Assembly (NCBI RefSeq): GCF_003515705.1
Contig: NZ_QWEH01000001.1
Location: 310,001 to 374,000 of the forward strand
DNA from: Oceanobacillus profundus
GTDB lineage: Bacteria > Bacillota > Bacilli > Bacillales > Amphibacillaceae
Direction: 5' to 3'
DNA: 64,000 bases
The notes below the pieces were generated by a model. That model made no database searches. It was not told the DNA's origin and saw only the letters and a program-made list of their open reading frames with translations. Position numbers and translations under genes: made by a program. Position 1 is the first letter of the stretch, and the number at the start of each line of letters is the position of its first letter. Positions 36,357 through 45,251 of this stretch are shown here, piece after piece.

Positions 36357-37625
36357 ATGAATAAGAAGATTGGGCATCGAATCAAATATCATCGACTAAA
36401 GTCGAGGATGACACAAACAGAATTGTCAAATGGAGTTATTTCCGTTTCCTACTTATCAAAAATAGAAAATGGAGAAGTAGAGCCTCGTCAGGAAGTTGTC
36501 AGCTTGTTATCAAAAAAGCTAAAAATGGAAATAGAAACCGATGAACATAATGGGGTTGAATTTTATAAAGCCTGGTTTCGTCATTTATTGGTTGGAAACC
36601 GTGCGGAAGCAGTCAAAGGGTATCAATACATGAAAGAGAATTTAGATATTGCGGATACCTCCTATCGAAATTTAATCAATCTCCATAAATTAAGCTATTA
36701 CATACTTATTAACAATAAAGCTGGAAAAGAAAAACAGTATAAATACTTACAAACTATATCGCATAGCTTCACAGAACTAGAAACCTATTATTGGTATAAA
36801 TTTTCAGGTGATTACCATTTTTCCTTACTATCCTATAAAAAAGCATTATCCTTTTATCAGCATACAGAAGATTATTTGAAATATCCGATTTATTCATTGA
36901 AGGATGAAGAGAATGATCTGTACTATTTAATTGCATTGTCGGCTAGTAAACTGCGACAGACACATCATACATTTTCCTATGCCACTAAAGCGTTAGACTA
37001 TTATCAAAAGATTTATAATCTAAAAAGATGTGCGGAATGTCATATTCTTTTAGGTATTTCTTATCGCAGGACATCTGAACTGGATAAGGCAAAGGAAAGC
37101 TATCAATTAGCAGCTACGATTGCGGAGCTTGCTCAGGAACATTCTTTATTTGCACTTTGTAATCAAAACTTAGGAAAGGTATATTCTCTGTTAAACAAGT
37201 CGGAGGAAGCAATTGAATACTATTTGAAAAGCTATGAACTACATGCTGTTGAATCCATAAGTGATCAAATTGTTCCTGTATCGAGCTTGATGAAGGAATA
37301 CTACCAAAAAGGAGAACGTGCAAACGCTGAAAAATGGTTGCAAGAAGGGCTTCGTTTATCGGAGAGCTTAACACCGATAGATTCCATTTATGTTTATGAA
37401 TTTAAAGTGTACAGGCACTTGATTCATGGAATCGAAGATAAAGAATTTGTAAATTTGATTACAAAAAAAGTACTTCCTTTCTTTGATGAGATACCTTATG
37501 AGAAATATAAGTATTTAAAGGTTTTAGCAGATTACTATTTTGATAATCGAAAATATAAATTGGCTGCAAGCTATTATAATTATGCTAACAGTGTACTGAG
37601 TGGAGTTTACAAAGAAAGGGGGTGA
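36357..37625 (+). CDS. HTH-TPR quorum-sensing receptor (RNPP family, NprR-like)
   Basis: The 422-residue protein has an N-terminal Xre-type HTH (residues 5-60: GHRIKYHRLKSRMTQTELS, then SVSYLSKIENGEVEPR) and about six to eight TPR-like helical pairs (about 75-420), for example CHILLGISYRRTSELDKAKESY and NQNLGKVYSLLNKSEEAIEYY. Length and plan match NprR (about 423 residues) and PlcR/AimR relatives. These bind a re-imported signal peptide and change DNA binding. The sequence SVSYLSKIENG is very similar to NprR-type HTHs. Its stop overlaps a second small ORF encoding a secreted peptide, strongly supporting a receptor-signal pair. Confidence 0.85.
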   Translation: MNKKIGHRIKYHRLKSRMTQTELSNGVISVSYLSKIENGEVEPRQEVVSLLSKKLKMEIETDEHNGVEFYKAWFRHLLVGNRAEAVKGYQYMKENLDIADTSYRNLINLHKLSYYILINNKAGKEKQYKYLQTISHSFTELETYYWYKFSGDYHFSLLSYKKALSFYQHTEDYLKYPIYSLKDEENDLYYLIALSASKLRQTHHTFSYATKALDYYQKIYNLKRCAECHILLGISYRRTSELDKAKESYQLAATIAELAQEHSLFALCNQNLGKVYSLLNKSEEAIEYYLKSYELHAVESISDQIVPVSSLMKEYYQKGERANAEKWLQEGLRLSESLTPIDSIYVYEFKVYRHLIHGIEDKEFVNLITKKVLPFFDEIPYEKYKYLKVLADYYFDNRKYKLAASYYNYANSVLSGVYKERG

Positions 37626-37627
37626 TG

Positions 37628-37780
37628 ATGTTGAAGAAAGTATTTTTATTGCTTTCCTTAGCATTAATTTTTTCTTTTGCTTCAGACCTATGGCAACAAC
37701 CTGCACCAATCGAGATGGCAATTGAAGAGGGAGTACCTCCGTTAAACGATAAAGAGCCTAAACCAAAGAGTGGTGAATAA
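37628..37780 (+). CDS. secreted signal-peptide precursor, 50 residues
   Basis: The ORF encodes 50 residues: a basic start (MLKK), a hydrophobic core (VFLLLSLALIFSF), a likely signal peptidase site near SFA-SD, and a polar tail ending EEGVPPLNDKEPKPKSGE. ATGATG at 37625-37630 overlaps the regulator's TGA, with AAAGGGGG as ribosome binding site inside the regulator gene. Position, size and plan are those of NprX, PapR and AimP, whose C-terminal pieces become the signal after export and processing. The NprX core SKPDIVG is absent, so the signal would be new. It lies before a terminator. Confidence 0.75.
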   Translation: MLKKVFLLLSLALIFSFASDLWQQPAPIEMAIEEGVPPLNDKEPKPKSGE

Positions 37781-37827
37781 CACATAAAGCGAATATATCG
37801 TATTTAAATGTTCTATCTGTTACATAA

Positions 37828-37857
37828 GGGAGCTGTCCTATTGCTAGAACAGCTCCC
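37828..37857. terminator. terminator between the peptide gene and the amidase gene
   Basis: GGGAGCTGT (37828-37836) pairs with ACAGCTCCC (37849-37857). The T tails are weak on both sides (ATCGTTT; TTATGT), but it separates convergent genes and probably serves both. Confidence 0.65.
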
Positions 37858-37888
37858 ATCGTTTAAAAAAATAGTTTGCACGGATACA

Positions 37889-39010
37889 TTATCTATGGAA
37901 ATAATCTACTAAACCATCTGTAATCGCTGTGGCAACTTGATTCTGGTAAGCTGCTGTTTGAACGATTGCTAGATCATTTGGATTTGAAATGAATCCAAGC
38001 TCAATTAAAACAGATGGAGCTGTTGTACCACGAAGTACACTGAAATCACGTTGCATGATACCGCGATTATCTAAGCTTACAGTAGAGGCTAGCGAAGATT
38101 GGATATTTTGCGCCAAGCCCCGGTCAGAACCATTGCCAAAATACGTAGTTACCCCATTTACCCCAATTGTAGGGAAAGAATCATAATGTAGGCTGACAAA
38201 CGCATCTGTTTGATAGGAATTACTAATACTTGCACGATTATCGAGTGAAACGAAGTAATCACCATTACGAGTAACAATAACAGTTGCCCCAGCATTACGG
38301 AGTTCATCTGCTACTCTAACTGCTGTATCGGAAACAAGATCCTTTTCATAAATCCCATTAAGCGCAATTGCTCCAGAATCTTTTCCACCGTGACCAGGAT
38401 CCAGTACGATAGTATAGCCTTCTAATGATTCTGATTGAGGTGTGTTATTATTCGTGTTATTGCTTGTATTGATCGGTTCGGATGATTGTTCGCTAGTTGA
38501 CGAAGTGTTCGTTAACCATGCGGCAATCCATCCTGTGGAACCATTTGAAAATTTGATTTGGTGCCAATCGCCGTTTGTTTCAACTATGTTGTATGTATCT
38601 CCTGCTGATGACGAGCCTATAACATTGTAATCCGTACCAGGACCTGAACGTAAACGAACACTATTTGCTGTTACAGTGATCGAATCCGTCGTTGTTACCG
38701 ATTGTGTATTAGCTGAACTGCTTTGGCTAGTATTGGCAACTGGAATAAGATGGTGCTTTGCAACCCAAGCTACATGTCCACCGTAATAGGTTTGTACCCA
38801 ACCATATTTCTCCTGAAACGCCATTACTTTATTCCCTTTACTTAACACGCCAATGATTTCGCCATCAGAAGCAGGTTCACCTCGAACATTTAATACCGAA
38901 GAGTAAACCTCATAGGATTGACCTTCATTAGCATGTGTTAAACTGGGGACAAGAAGTGATCCCAATAACAGAAAGCCAATGCCGATGAATAATTGCCGTA
39001 AATACTTCAT
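37889..39010 (-). CDS. N-acetylmuramoyl-L-alanine amidase with SH3 domains
   Basis: The 373-residue exported protein has a signal peptide (residues 1-28, ending SLTHA), two bacterial SH3 domains (about 33-90 and 110-170) for wall binding, a Ser/Asn-rich linker, and a C-terminal Amidase_3 domain (about 193-370). Zinc-site motifs are seen: LDPGHGGKDSG, Glu in YEKDL, FVSLHYDS and the catalytic Glu in LIELGFISN. It cuts the amide bond between MurNAc and the stem peptide. I chose ATG 39010 because GGAGGAG precedes it; an upstream in-frame start is not supported. It resembles B. subtilis CwlC/LytC-class enzymes. Confidence 0.9.
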   Translation of the reverse strand: MKYLRQLFIGIGFLLLGSLLVPSLTHANEGQSYEVYSSVLNVRGEPASDGEIIGVLSKGNKVMAFQEKYGWVQTYYGGHVAWVAKHHLIPVANTSQSSSANTQSVTTTDSITVTANSVRLRSGPGTDYNVIGSSSAGDTYNIVETNGDWHQIKFSNGSTGWIAAWLTNTSSTSEQSSEPINTSNNTNNNTPQSESLEGYTIVLDPGHGGKDSGAIALNGIYEKDLVSDTAVRVADELRNAGATVIVTRNGDYFVSLDNRASISNSYQTDAFVSLHYDSFPTIGVNGVTTYFGNGSDRGLAQNIQSSLASTVSLDNRGIMQRDFSVLRGTTAPSVLIELGFISNPNDLAIVQTAAYQNQVATAITDGLVDYFHR

Positions 39011-39253
39011 TTGCTCCTCCTTTTGTCGAAAATAATTTTCCATAGATTAATAATAATAGTTAATACTTTCCTTAACAAGGGAAATTTAAACATTTTTCAG
39101 CAAAAACCGTGCTAAATAACTAGAATTCGAAAATATATCTTACTAGATTTTGTGTAAGGGGAGAGTAACTACCTAATCTTTAATTGATTACTAGGTACGT
39201 AGAATTAATAATTAGCCTGACCATAATTACTAGAAAATATACGTATTGCCAAA

Positions 39254-39286
39254 TAAAAAAGCACGTTGAAACTGTTCAACGTGCTT
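39254..39286 (-). terminator. terminator of the FMN reductase gene
   Basis: AAGCACGTTGAA (39259-39270) pairs with TTCAACGTGCTT (39275-39286); the A run on the left gives UUUUUU on the minus strand. It overlaps the stop codon of the gene. Confidence 0.88.
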
Positions 39287-39818
39287 CCTCTTTTATAAGT
39301 AATGATGCTGCCTTTAATGCGGGTTTATCCTGGAGAATTTCTCCGGGCTTACTTGCCTTTCCGATTACATAACCTTCAAATGACATTTTATAAAACTGAC
39401 AAATGTAATTAAATTGCTGGACAAGTGGAAGTCCTTTTATTGTCGGTGTGTCGCCGCCAACCGCAATAAGGTAAACCTTTTTCTTTGATAACGCTTCTCG
39501 AAAATGTGGGTATGCAGGATCTCTTAATATTTGCGACCAGCGGTCAATAAACGTTTTCATCGGGCCGGACATACTATACCAGTATATTGGGGTAGCGAAC
39601 ACGATAATTTCATGAGCTAGCATCTGGTCAATGAGCCACTGATGATTATCCGCGTTTGGGTCAAAGCCTTTGGCATCATGGCGTTGATCGATAATAGAAT
39701 TGACTGTATAATCACGTAAATAAATATGGGTTCCTTTTTCCTTTGGGACAGCTTGGTATGCCAAGAATTCTGTATTTCCATGAACACGGGTTGAACCGTG
39801 AAAGACGATTATCTCCAT
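39276..39818 (-). CDS. NADPH-dependent FMN reductase/flavodoxin-fold oxidoreductase
   Basis: The 180-residue flavodoxin-fold protein begins EIIVFHGSTRVHGNTEFL (the FMN phosphate loop) and has the flavin-ring motif FATPIYWYSMSGPMKTFIDR typical of NADPH-dependent FMN reductases and NAD(P)H:quinone reductases. A later segment, LIAVGGDTP, also fits. I chose ATG 39818, 7 bp after GGAGGATG. It stands alone; the substrate is unknown, probably quinones or flavin. Confidence 0.85.
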   Translation of the reverse strand: MEIIVFHGSTRVHGNTEFLAYQAVPKEKGTHIYLRDYTVNSIIDQRHDAKGFDPNADNHQWLIDQMLAHEIIVFATPIYWYSMSGPMKTFIDRWSQILRDPAYPHFREALSKKKVYLIAVGGDTPTIKGLPLVQQFNYICQFYKMSFEGYVIGKASKPGEILQDKPALKAASLLIKEEAR

Positions 39819-39993
39819 TACACATCCTCCTTGAAGGTAAAAGCTATCTGCATAAGTGCAACATTCCAATGGATAAGGATTTCAATGAACCCTTAAGTGA
39901 ATGCCGAGTTTTCTAACGTCATTCAAAGTATATGAGTCAACTGTTAATAAGATGTTAGTTTTACAGAAGATATCTGGAAACATCTTGGCAATG

Positions 39994-40023
39994 AAAAAAG
40001 CGAGCTTCACCACGAAGCCCGCT
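39994..40023 (-). terminator. terminator of the 24-residue peptide gene
   Basis: On the minus strand AGCGGGCTTC (40023-40014) pairs with GAAGCTCGCT (40008-39999) with one G-U pair, followed by TTTTT. It lies about 47 bp after the small ORF and makes a complete short transcription unit. Confidence 0.88.
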
Positions 40024-40069
40024 ACATAACTTTTAAGCAAAAAAACATTCATCTGACTTGATATAATAA

Positions 40070-40144
40070 TCAGTCCCAAACCTCACTTGCGATAATAAGG
40101 CTTACGGAAAGACTTACACAAAAAGCGATAATTGCGATTAACAT
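40070..40144 (-). CDS. 24-residue hydrophobic membrane peptide
   Basis: The ORF begins MLIAIIAFCVSLSVSL and ends IIASEVWD: one membrane-spanning segment with a short acidic end and no Lys or Arg. AAAGGGGG lies about 8 bp before the ATG. Upstream, TATAAT (complement of 40193-40198 region) with TTCTTT 17 bp further on is a plausible promoter, and a strong terminator follows. The size recalls type I toxin peptides and small regulatory membrane proteins of Bacillus. I cannot assign a family, and no antisense RNA is proven. Confidence 0.55.
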   Translation of the reverse strand: MLIAIIAFCVSLSVSLIIASEVWD

Positions 40145-40260
40145 GAATAATGCCCCCTTTATTCATAAGAAAAATACTACATTCTGTTAAGTCTATTATA
40201 GTATATTTTACATTTAAAAAGAACGACATATTTCTGAACGATAGGAAGAGAGGGGCTGTT

Positions 40261-41148
40261 TTATACAGGAATACGTTTTTTCTGTTGGATTAAAAAGAAA
40301 AATACACCGATTAATACAACTGCGCCTCCAGCAACTTGCATGCCGTTAACACGTTCGCCCAATAACAGGACAGCTAATGCAGTGGCTCCAACAGGTTCAC
40401 CTAGAATACTCATGGAAATGGTTGTTGTATTAACAAAGTTTAGCAGCCAGTTGTTGATAACATGTGAAATAGTAGGGATAACAGCTAGCAATAGAAAAAT
40501 CCCCCATTCACGTGACTCATACCCACTAAGCGAAATTCCAGCAATGAGATTATAGATTGTCAGTGTAATCGAAGCAAAAAGGAATACACAAAAACTATAA
40601 ATCCAATGTGAAAGCTTTCTAACTACATTTTGCCCGATTAATAGATAACCAACCACAGCAATGACACTTAAGAATGACAGGATATCTCCAAGCACTGCTT
40701 CCCTGCTTAAGCCAAAATCACCCCAGCCAACCATGACTGCACCAATCACAGCAATTCCTACTGTTAGTAATGCGGGGATGGAGGTTCGTTCTTTGTAAAT
40801 AAGGAATCCACCAATCAAAGCAACAATCGGCTGCAAGGTAAGGATAATAGTAGAGCTTGCCACAGTGGTAAGCTGTAACGATCCAAACCATAGAGCAAAA
40901 TGTAATGCTAAAAACAGTCCTGAAAACATTAATAGAAAAATGTCTCGTTTGGAAATAAGCAGAAACTCTTTTCTTCTTTTCCATACAAATGGAAGCAATA
41001 AAATAGATGCAAACCACATACGATACATACTTGAAATCGTAGCGGGTGCATCAGACCATTTTACAAAAATGGCAGAAAAGGATATGGCTATAATCGATAC
41101 GACTAATGGTATACCGATTTTTTTATTTGATTTTACTTCTTCTTGCAA
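40261..41148 (-). CDS. EamA/DMT-family transporter
   Basis: The 295-residue protein has ten hydrophobic segments in two EamA repeats (about residues 10-140 and 150-290), the drug/metabolite transporter plan. Segments such as LHFALWFGSLQLTTVASSTIILTLQP and SILGEPVGATALAVLLLGE are typical. It probably exports an amino acid or metabolite; the substrate is unknown. The start is TTG 41148, 12 bp after AAGGAG. It is transcribed alone. Confidence 0.85.
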   Translation of the reverse strand: MQEEVKSNKKIGIPLVVSIIAISFSAIFVKWSDAPATISSMYRMWFASILLLPFVWKRRKEFLLISKRDIFLLMFSGLFLALHFALWFGSLQLTTVASSTIILTLQPIVALIGGFLIYKERTSIPALLTVGIAVIGAVMVGWGDFGLSREAVLGDILSFLSVIAVVGYLLIGQNVVRKLSHWIYSFCVFLFASITLTIYNLIAGISLSGYESREWGIFLLLAVIPTISHVINNWLLNFVNTTTISMSILGEPVGATALAVLLLGERVNGMQVAGGAVVLIGVFFFLIQQKKRIPV

Positions 41149-41248
41149 TTCTTACTCGCACTCCTTCGTTAAAACGTTATAAATGCTTTACTATTATAAC
41201 ATGGGAGGAATGTTTTAGCTTTAGCATATTAATCGGGAAGTATTGGAA

Positions 41249-41274
41249 GAGGCAGCCACTTGCATGGCTGCCTC
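41249..41274 (-). terminator. probable terminator of the YtrA-type ABC operon
   Basis: GAGGCAGCCA (41249-41258) pairs perfectly with TGGCTGCCTC (41265-41274). The U run on the minus strand is short (TTCC), but the hairpin lies 9 bp after the last gene. Confidence 0.65.
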
Positions 41275-41282
41275 CAAGAAAA

Positions 41283-42530
41283 TTAAGCACGAAGCCATTT
41301 CAAAATCTCACCTGGCGTAGCATTTTTTCCATACATTAAAATACCTACTTTAAAGATTTTTCCAGCAAGCTTCATAAAGATCCAGACACTTGCCATAATG
41401 ACAATGAGGGAGATAATAATCTCAATCCATGGCCATTGTTCAAGTGTAGATAGACGCATAACCAGCACGCCTGGTGCAGTAAACGGAATGTACGTACCAA
41501 CTTGCGCAACGATACCACTTGGATCACTCAGAACAGGTCCCATAATAACAAGTGGTGCGAATGGCAGCATCATTACGAAGCCCTGGAAGTTCCCGGCAGT
41601 TGAAATATCAGACATCGTCGCACCGATTCCAACAAAGATGGATGCAAACATCAAATAGCTTAAAATAGCAATGAAAACAAGTAGGAGGGTTTCCGGAACG
41701 AGTAAATATTCGATAATTGGAATATCTAATTTCCAAACTGCGAATGGCAATAGAACAACGAAGAAAACTACTACTTGAATGATGCCCAAAACAAAATAGC
41801 CGACGATTTTCCCTTGCATTAGATCAGATGGCGTTAGAGAGGATAGAATGATTTCAGCAATTTTATCCTTCTTCTCCTGTGATGCACTTTGGAAGGTTGC
41901 CATACCCGTCATAATAACAGAAAACATAATAATTCCAGCAAATATACCAGGCACCATACGCTCCATCGGATCAGCGCCAAGTCCAGCTTCTGCTTCTTCT
42001 GCATCCTCTTCACTTGCCGCTGCATCTTCCATTGTTATTTCTTCAAAAGTGATTCCTTGCAGCAGACTTGCTGTTTCTTCTTCTGTTAAACCAAACTGTT
42101 CAATTTTTAATGCTTGCAGCGGTGTTGTTAATACTTGTACTTGATTGATAAAGAACTGGTCAATCTCATCACTTGTATAAACAGGAACGACACCCGTCTC
42201 GATTGCTTGATCATTAATAAATAGGAATGCTGTATTTTCGCTAGCTTCTAAGATTGATTCCACATCTGCTTCATCAATATCTGTTTGCTCCATTTCCCAA
42301 TTCAAGTCACTTTGATTGATCGTTTCCTCTAATGCTGGATAAATACCTGTTTGGTCATGAACATATACCGTTGTAGCACTAGGTTCCGCATCATCTGATC
42401 CACCAAACAAGCTGCCGATAAATCCAAAGGCAAGAATCAGGATTGGCGTTAAGAATAGCCCGATTAGAAAGGTCTTATTTTTCATATTTCGTTTAATTTC
42501 CCACTTGGCTACTTTCATCGTATTACGCAT
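41283..42530 (-). CDS. ABC-2 type permease (NatB/YhaP-like)
   Basis: The 415-residue protein has an N-terminal transmembrane helix (TFLIGLFLTPILILAFGF), a large extracellular domain of about 165 residues, and five further C-terminal helices (about residues 195-400): the plan of NatB/YhaP export permeases. I chose ATG 42530, which overlaps the stop of the ATPase gene by 8 bp, behind AGGTGAAC. With that ATPase it should form an exporter; sodium or toxic cell-envelope compounds are the known substrates of relatives. Confidence 0.85.
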   Translation of the reverse strand: MRNTMKVAKWEIKRNMKNKTFLIGLFLTPILILAFGFIGSLFGGSDDAEPSATTVYVHDQTGIYPALEETINQSDLNWEMEQTDIDEADVESILEASENTAFLFINDQAIETGVVPVYTSDEIDQFFINQVQVLTTPLQALKIEQFGLTEEETASLLQGITFEEITMEDAAASEEDAEEAEAGLGADPMERMVPGIFAGIIMFSVIMTGMATFQSASQEKKDKIAEIILSSLTPSDLMQGKIVGYFVLGIIQVVVFFVVLLPFAVWKLDIPIIEYLLVPETLLLVFIAILSYLMFASIFVGIGATMSDISTAGNFQGFVMMLPFAPLVIMGPVLSDPSGIVAQVGTYIPFTAPGVLVMRLSTLEQWPWIEIIISLIVIMASVWIFMKLAGKIFKVGILMYGKNATPGEILKWLRA

Positions 42531-43455
42531 GAAGTTCACCTGCTTCCTGTAATAGATTTTTATCTGTTGCGATATCAATAAATATTTCATGAAGCGATAT
42601 CCGGTCGATTGTTAGTTCTTGTATGGCGAGCTGTTCTGGTAACTGCTTCAGCCAGCTGGCAGGGTGGATGTCACTTGCTAAATAGAGAATTGATTTGTCA
42701 TCCTCTTGCTCAACACGCTGCACACCAAGTATACGGATTAAGTCATCGTAAGCATTTTTCCCGTGAATGGTACATTTAAAATTGGCATATTGGGTTTTTA
42801 CGTCATCCATTGTTCCATAAATCACCTTCTGTCCTCGGTGAATCATAAAGAGACGATCCGCCATTTCTTCTACAAGATTCATTTGATGGGATGATAGTAA
42901 GATTGCAGTTCCTTTTTCCGCCAGGCTGCGAATTTCCTGCTTGAACAGCTCTTGACTTACAGGATCGAGTCCGGAAAATGGTTCATCCAATATGAGCAGC
43001 TCTGGTTCATGAATAACAGATGCGATAAACTGCACCTTTTGCCCCATCCCTTTGGAAAGTTCTTCAACAGAAACCTTATCCTTACCTTCTAGGTCAAATT
43101 TTTTCAAATAGCTCAGTGCGCGCTCTTTTGCCTTGTCTAATGGGTAGTCTTTTAGCTCAGCTAAATAAAGCAGAATATCCATCACGTTGACATTTTTATA
43201 AAGCCCGCGTTCCTCTGGTAAATAGCCGATTTTATTGCGAGGAATATCTTTCCCATTGCTATTCTGAAAGTCAATCGTCCCAGCATCTGGATACATAATC
43301 CCCATAATATTGCGGATTGTAGTTGACTTCCCAGCTCCGTTTGGTCCAAGAATTGCCATGATTTCACCTTTACGAACATCGAAACTAATATCTTTAATAA
43401 TTTGCTTGTCTTTAAAAGCCTTTCCTAAGTTCTTTACTGATAACATTGTTTCCAT
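42523..43455 (-). CDS. ABC exporter ATPase (NatA/YhaQ-like)
   Basis: The 310-residue ATPase has Walker A GPNGAGKST (about residue 37), signature LSKGMGQKVQFI (about 135) and Walker B LLILDEPFSGLD. The C-terminal 90 residues form the extra domain typical of NatA/YhaQ-type exporters. It is coupled to the downstream permease gene and lies 2 bp after the M23 peptidase gene, within one operon. Confidence 0.9.
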   Translation of the reverse strand: METMLSVKNLGKAFKDKQIIKDISFDVRKGEIMAILGPNGAGKSTTIRNIMGIMYPDAGTIDFQNSNGKDIPRNKIGYLPEERGLYKNVNVMDILLYLAELKDYPLDKAKERALSYLKKFDLEGKDKVSVEELSKGMGQKVQFIASVIHEPELLILDEPFSGLDPVSQELFKQEIRSLAEKGTAILLSSHQMNLVEEMADRLFMIHRGQKVIYGTMDDVKTQYANFKCTIHGKNAYDDLIRILGVQRVEQEDDKSILYLASDIHPASWLKQLPEQLAIQELTIDRISLHEIFIDIATDKNLLQEAGELHA

Positions 43456-43457
43456 TG

Positions 43458-44375
43458 TTATTTATTCACCCTTTCTTTTTTAACTACATCATTTCGGACT
43501 AAAAACTCCTCGTCAAATTGAAGTGGAACACCTATCCCATCTTTTTCAGCATGGATGTGGAGATGAGGTTCAGATGTATTGCCGGAATTACCAATTTGCC
43601 CGATTGGATTACCTACTGTAAGTTGTTCACCTGCTTCCACTGTGATACTGCCTTCAAGTAGATGGACGATATACAATATAGCATCAGTCCCATCACATGC
43701 AATGGCAACATAATTTCCTTCTGGTTGATCAGGGTTTGATTCTGGTGGTATTAAATCTGGTGAATTATTTCTCGTTTCTACTACGCTTCCACTGCAAGCA
43801 CTGTAAACTATATCACCGAAAATTTCGTATTTATCAAGTTCTTTAGGATAGATTCCGTTTGCTCTTGTACGAAATTGATTTAACTTCACAATATCAAGCG
43901 CATACTGTTGGGGCTCATAGGCATTGTGATAGTTTATCTGTGTCGCGCTGCCACCATGTGCAATATAATAAGACCCGTCCTTTAATGGAAAAGCAAGCTC
44001 GATGGGTTCATCCTCTGTGGAATAACCACTCACACTAGAAGTCGTATATAGACCAAAAATAAGTAATAATACGATATTAAATCCTCTTGAAAATTTTTGG
44101 CTCCTGTTAAGCTTCGTACGAAACGGAAGTGATTTGGTATTTTTCCAAGACAGATAAATAGCAGGAATTAATAAAAGCACCCATACAAACTTCAGGTATA
44201 TTCCTACCCAATCCCATCGCCCTGAAAGAAATAGCCATGTAATAAATACAACGGTAAATAGTAACTGGATGATCCAATCAAGGCGGGTTGGATATTTTGT
44301 TTTCCATAAAGATAAAATAAAAGCGACGGGTAGGATAACCTGTATGACAAATACTTGGATAATAGCTAAAGTCAT
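43458..44375 (-). CDS. membrane-anchored M23 (LytM-type) peptidase
   Basis: The 305-residue protein has four N-terminal transmembrane helices (about residues 5-110) and an extracellular M23 domain (about 140-295). The zinc motifs are H-x(n)-D in NYHNAYEPQQYALDI and HLHIH in SEPHLHIHAEKDG. M23 enzymes cut peptide crosslinks or act on wall peptides. Its place between two ABC modules under a YtrA-type regulator suggests a role in the response to wall stress. AGGAAGGTG precedes the ATG. Confidence 0.82.
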   Translation of the reverse strand: MTLAIIQVFVIQVILPVAFILSLWKTKYPTRLDWIIQLLFTVVFITWLFLSGRWDWVGIYLKFVWVLLLIPAIYLSWKNTKSLPFRTKLNRSQKFSRGFNIVLLLIFGLYTTSSVSGYSTEDEPIELAFPLKDGSYYIAHGGSATQINYHNAYEPQQYALDIVKLNQFRTRANGIYPKELDKYEIFGDIVYSACSGSVVETRNNSPDLIPPESNPDQPEGNYVAIACDGTDAILYIVHLLEGSITVEAGEQLTVGNPIGQIGNSGNTSEPHLHIHAEKDGIGVPLQFDEEFLVRNDVVKKERVNK

Positions 44376-44390
44376 CGATTACACCTTCCT

Positions 44391-45248
44391 TTATCTAGTG
44401 GGTGACAGTAGCAACGTAATAATCTCTTCCAAATCAAGTGAAGATTGGTTCGTCCATTGTAAACCTTTTTCTTGTAAATAGTGTTCCGTTTCTTTTGGAT
44501 GATTGGATACCACTTGAACACGGTCCCGAAAAACTTCACCAGGAATAGATGATTCAGTTAGTTCGCTGCGTAACCAATAACGCTTGTAGCGCTCTGTAAG
44601 TGCTTCTTTTTCAAAGTTCCCTATCATCTCCCCATTACGTAATACGAATAGATAGTCAGAAAGTTTCTTAATATCTTCAATTTGATGACTTGCAATTATA
44701 ATGGAGCGTTCACCTTGGTCCATCCATTCTACTAAAATGTCCATAAGGTGAGTTTTCGCTGGAATATCAAGGTATGCTGTCGGTTCATCCAAAAGTAATA
44801 AAGGAGTATTCCTTGGGATGGTCAGTGCAAGTGTGAGTTTCTGCTGTGACCCTTGAGAAAGTTTGGAAAAGCGTTGATTCAAAGGAATAGCAAAATGTTC
44901 AACAATTCTTTGGAAAAGCTGTTCATCCCAATGTTCGTAAAGTGGGGCAATAAAACATTTTAAATTCTCTCCAGTAAAAGCGTCCCATCCGATCATTTTT
45001 TGTGATTGGTAGGAAACAAATGATTTCCATTGCTCTTCATCACCAGAAACATTTTGATTAAATAAATTAATACTGCCACTGTCAGTGTTTGCTAGATTCA
45101 TCATCAGCTTCATTAATGTACTTTTTCCAGAGCCATTATTGCCAACAAGTGATGTAATTGTTCCGGGTTCAATTGTTAAATTGATTGGTCCAAGATGAAA
45201 ATTATCTATTTTCTTTTTTACCTGGGTTATCTCTACAAAAGGTTTCAA
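44391..45248 (-). CDS. ABC transporter ATPase (YtrB-like)
   Basis: The 285-residue ATPase has Walker A GNNGSGKST (about residue 38), signature SKLSQGSQQKLTLAL (about 132) and Walker B LLLLDEPTAYLD. TTG 45248 has GGGAGAG 6 bp upstream. It begins 3 bp after the GntR gene, the YtrA-YtrB order of B. subtilis. Its membrane partner is most likely the 239-residue protein at the head of the operon. Confidence 0.85.
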   Translation of the reverse strand: MKPFVEITQVKKKIDNFHLGPINLTIEPGTITSLVGNNGSGKSTLMKLMMNLANTDSGSINLFNQNVSGDEEQWKSFVSYQSQKMIGWDAFTGENLKCFIAPLYEHWDEQLFQRIVEHFAIPLNQRFSKLSQGSQQKLTLALTIPRNTPLLLLDEPTAYLDIPAKTHLMDILVEWMDQGERSIIIASHQIEDIKKLSDYLFVLRNGEMIGNFEKEALTERYKRYWLRSELTESSIPGEVFRDRVQVVSNHPKETEHYLQEKGLQWTNQSSLDLEEIITLLLSPTR

Positions 45249-45251
45249 CGT

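Noticed and set aside
39882-40079. A 65-residue minus-strand protein
   Set aside because: It has no ribosome binding site, runs through a strong terminator hairpin and overlaps the better supported 24-residue ORF.
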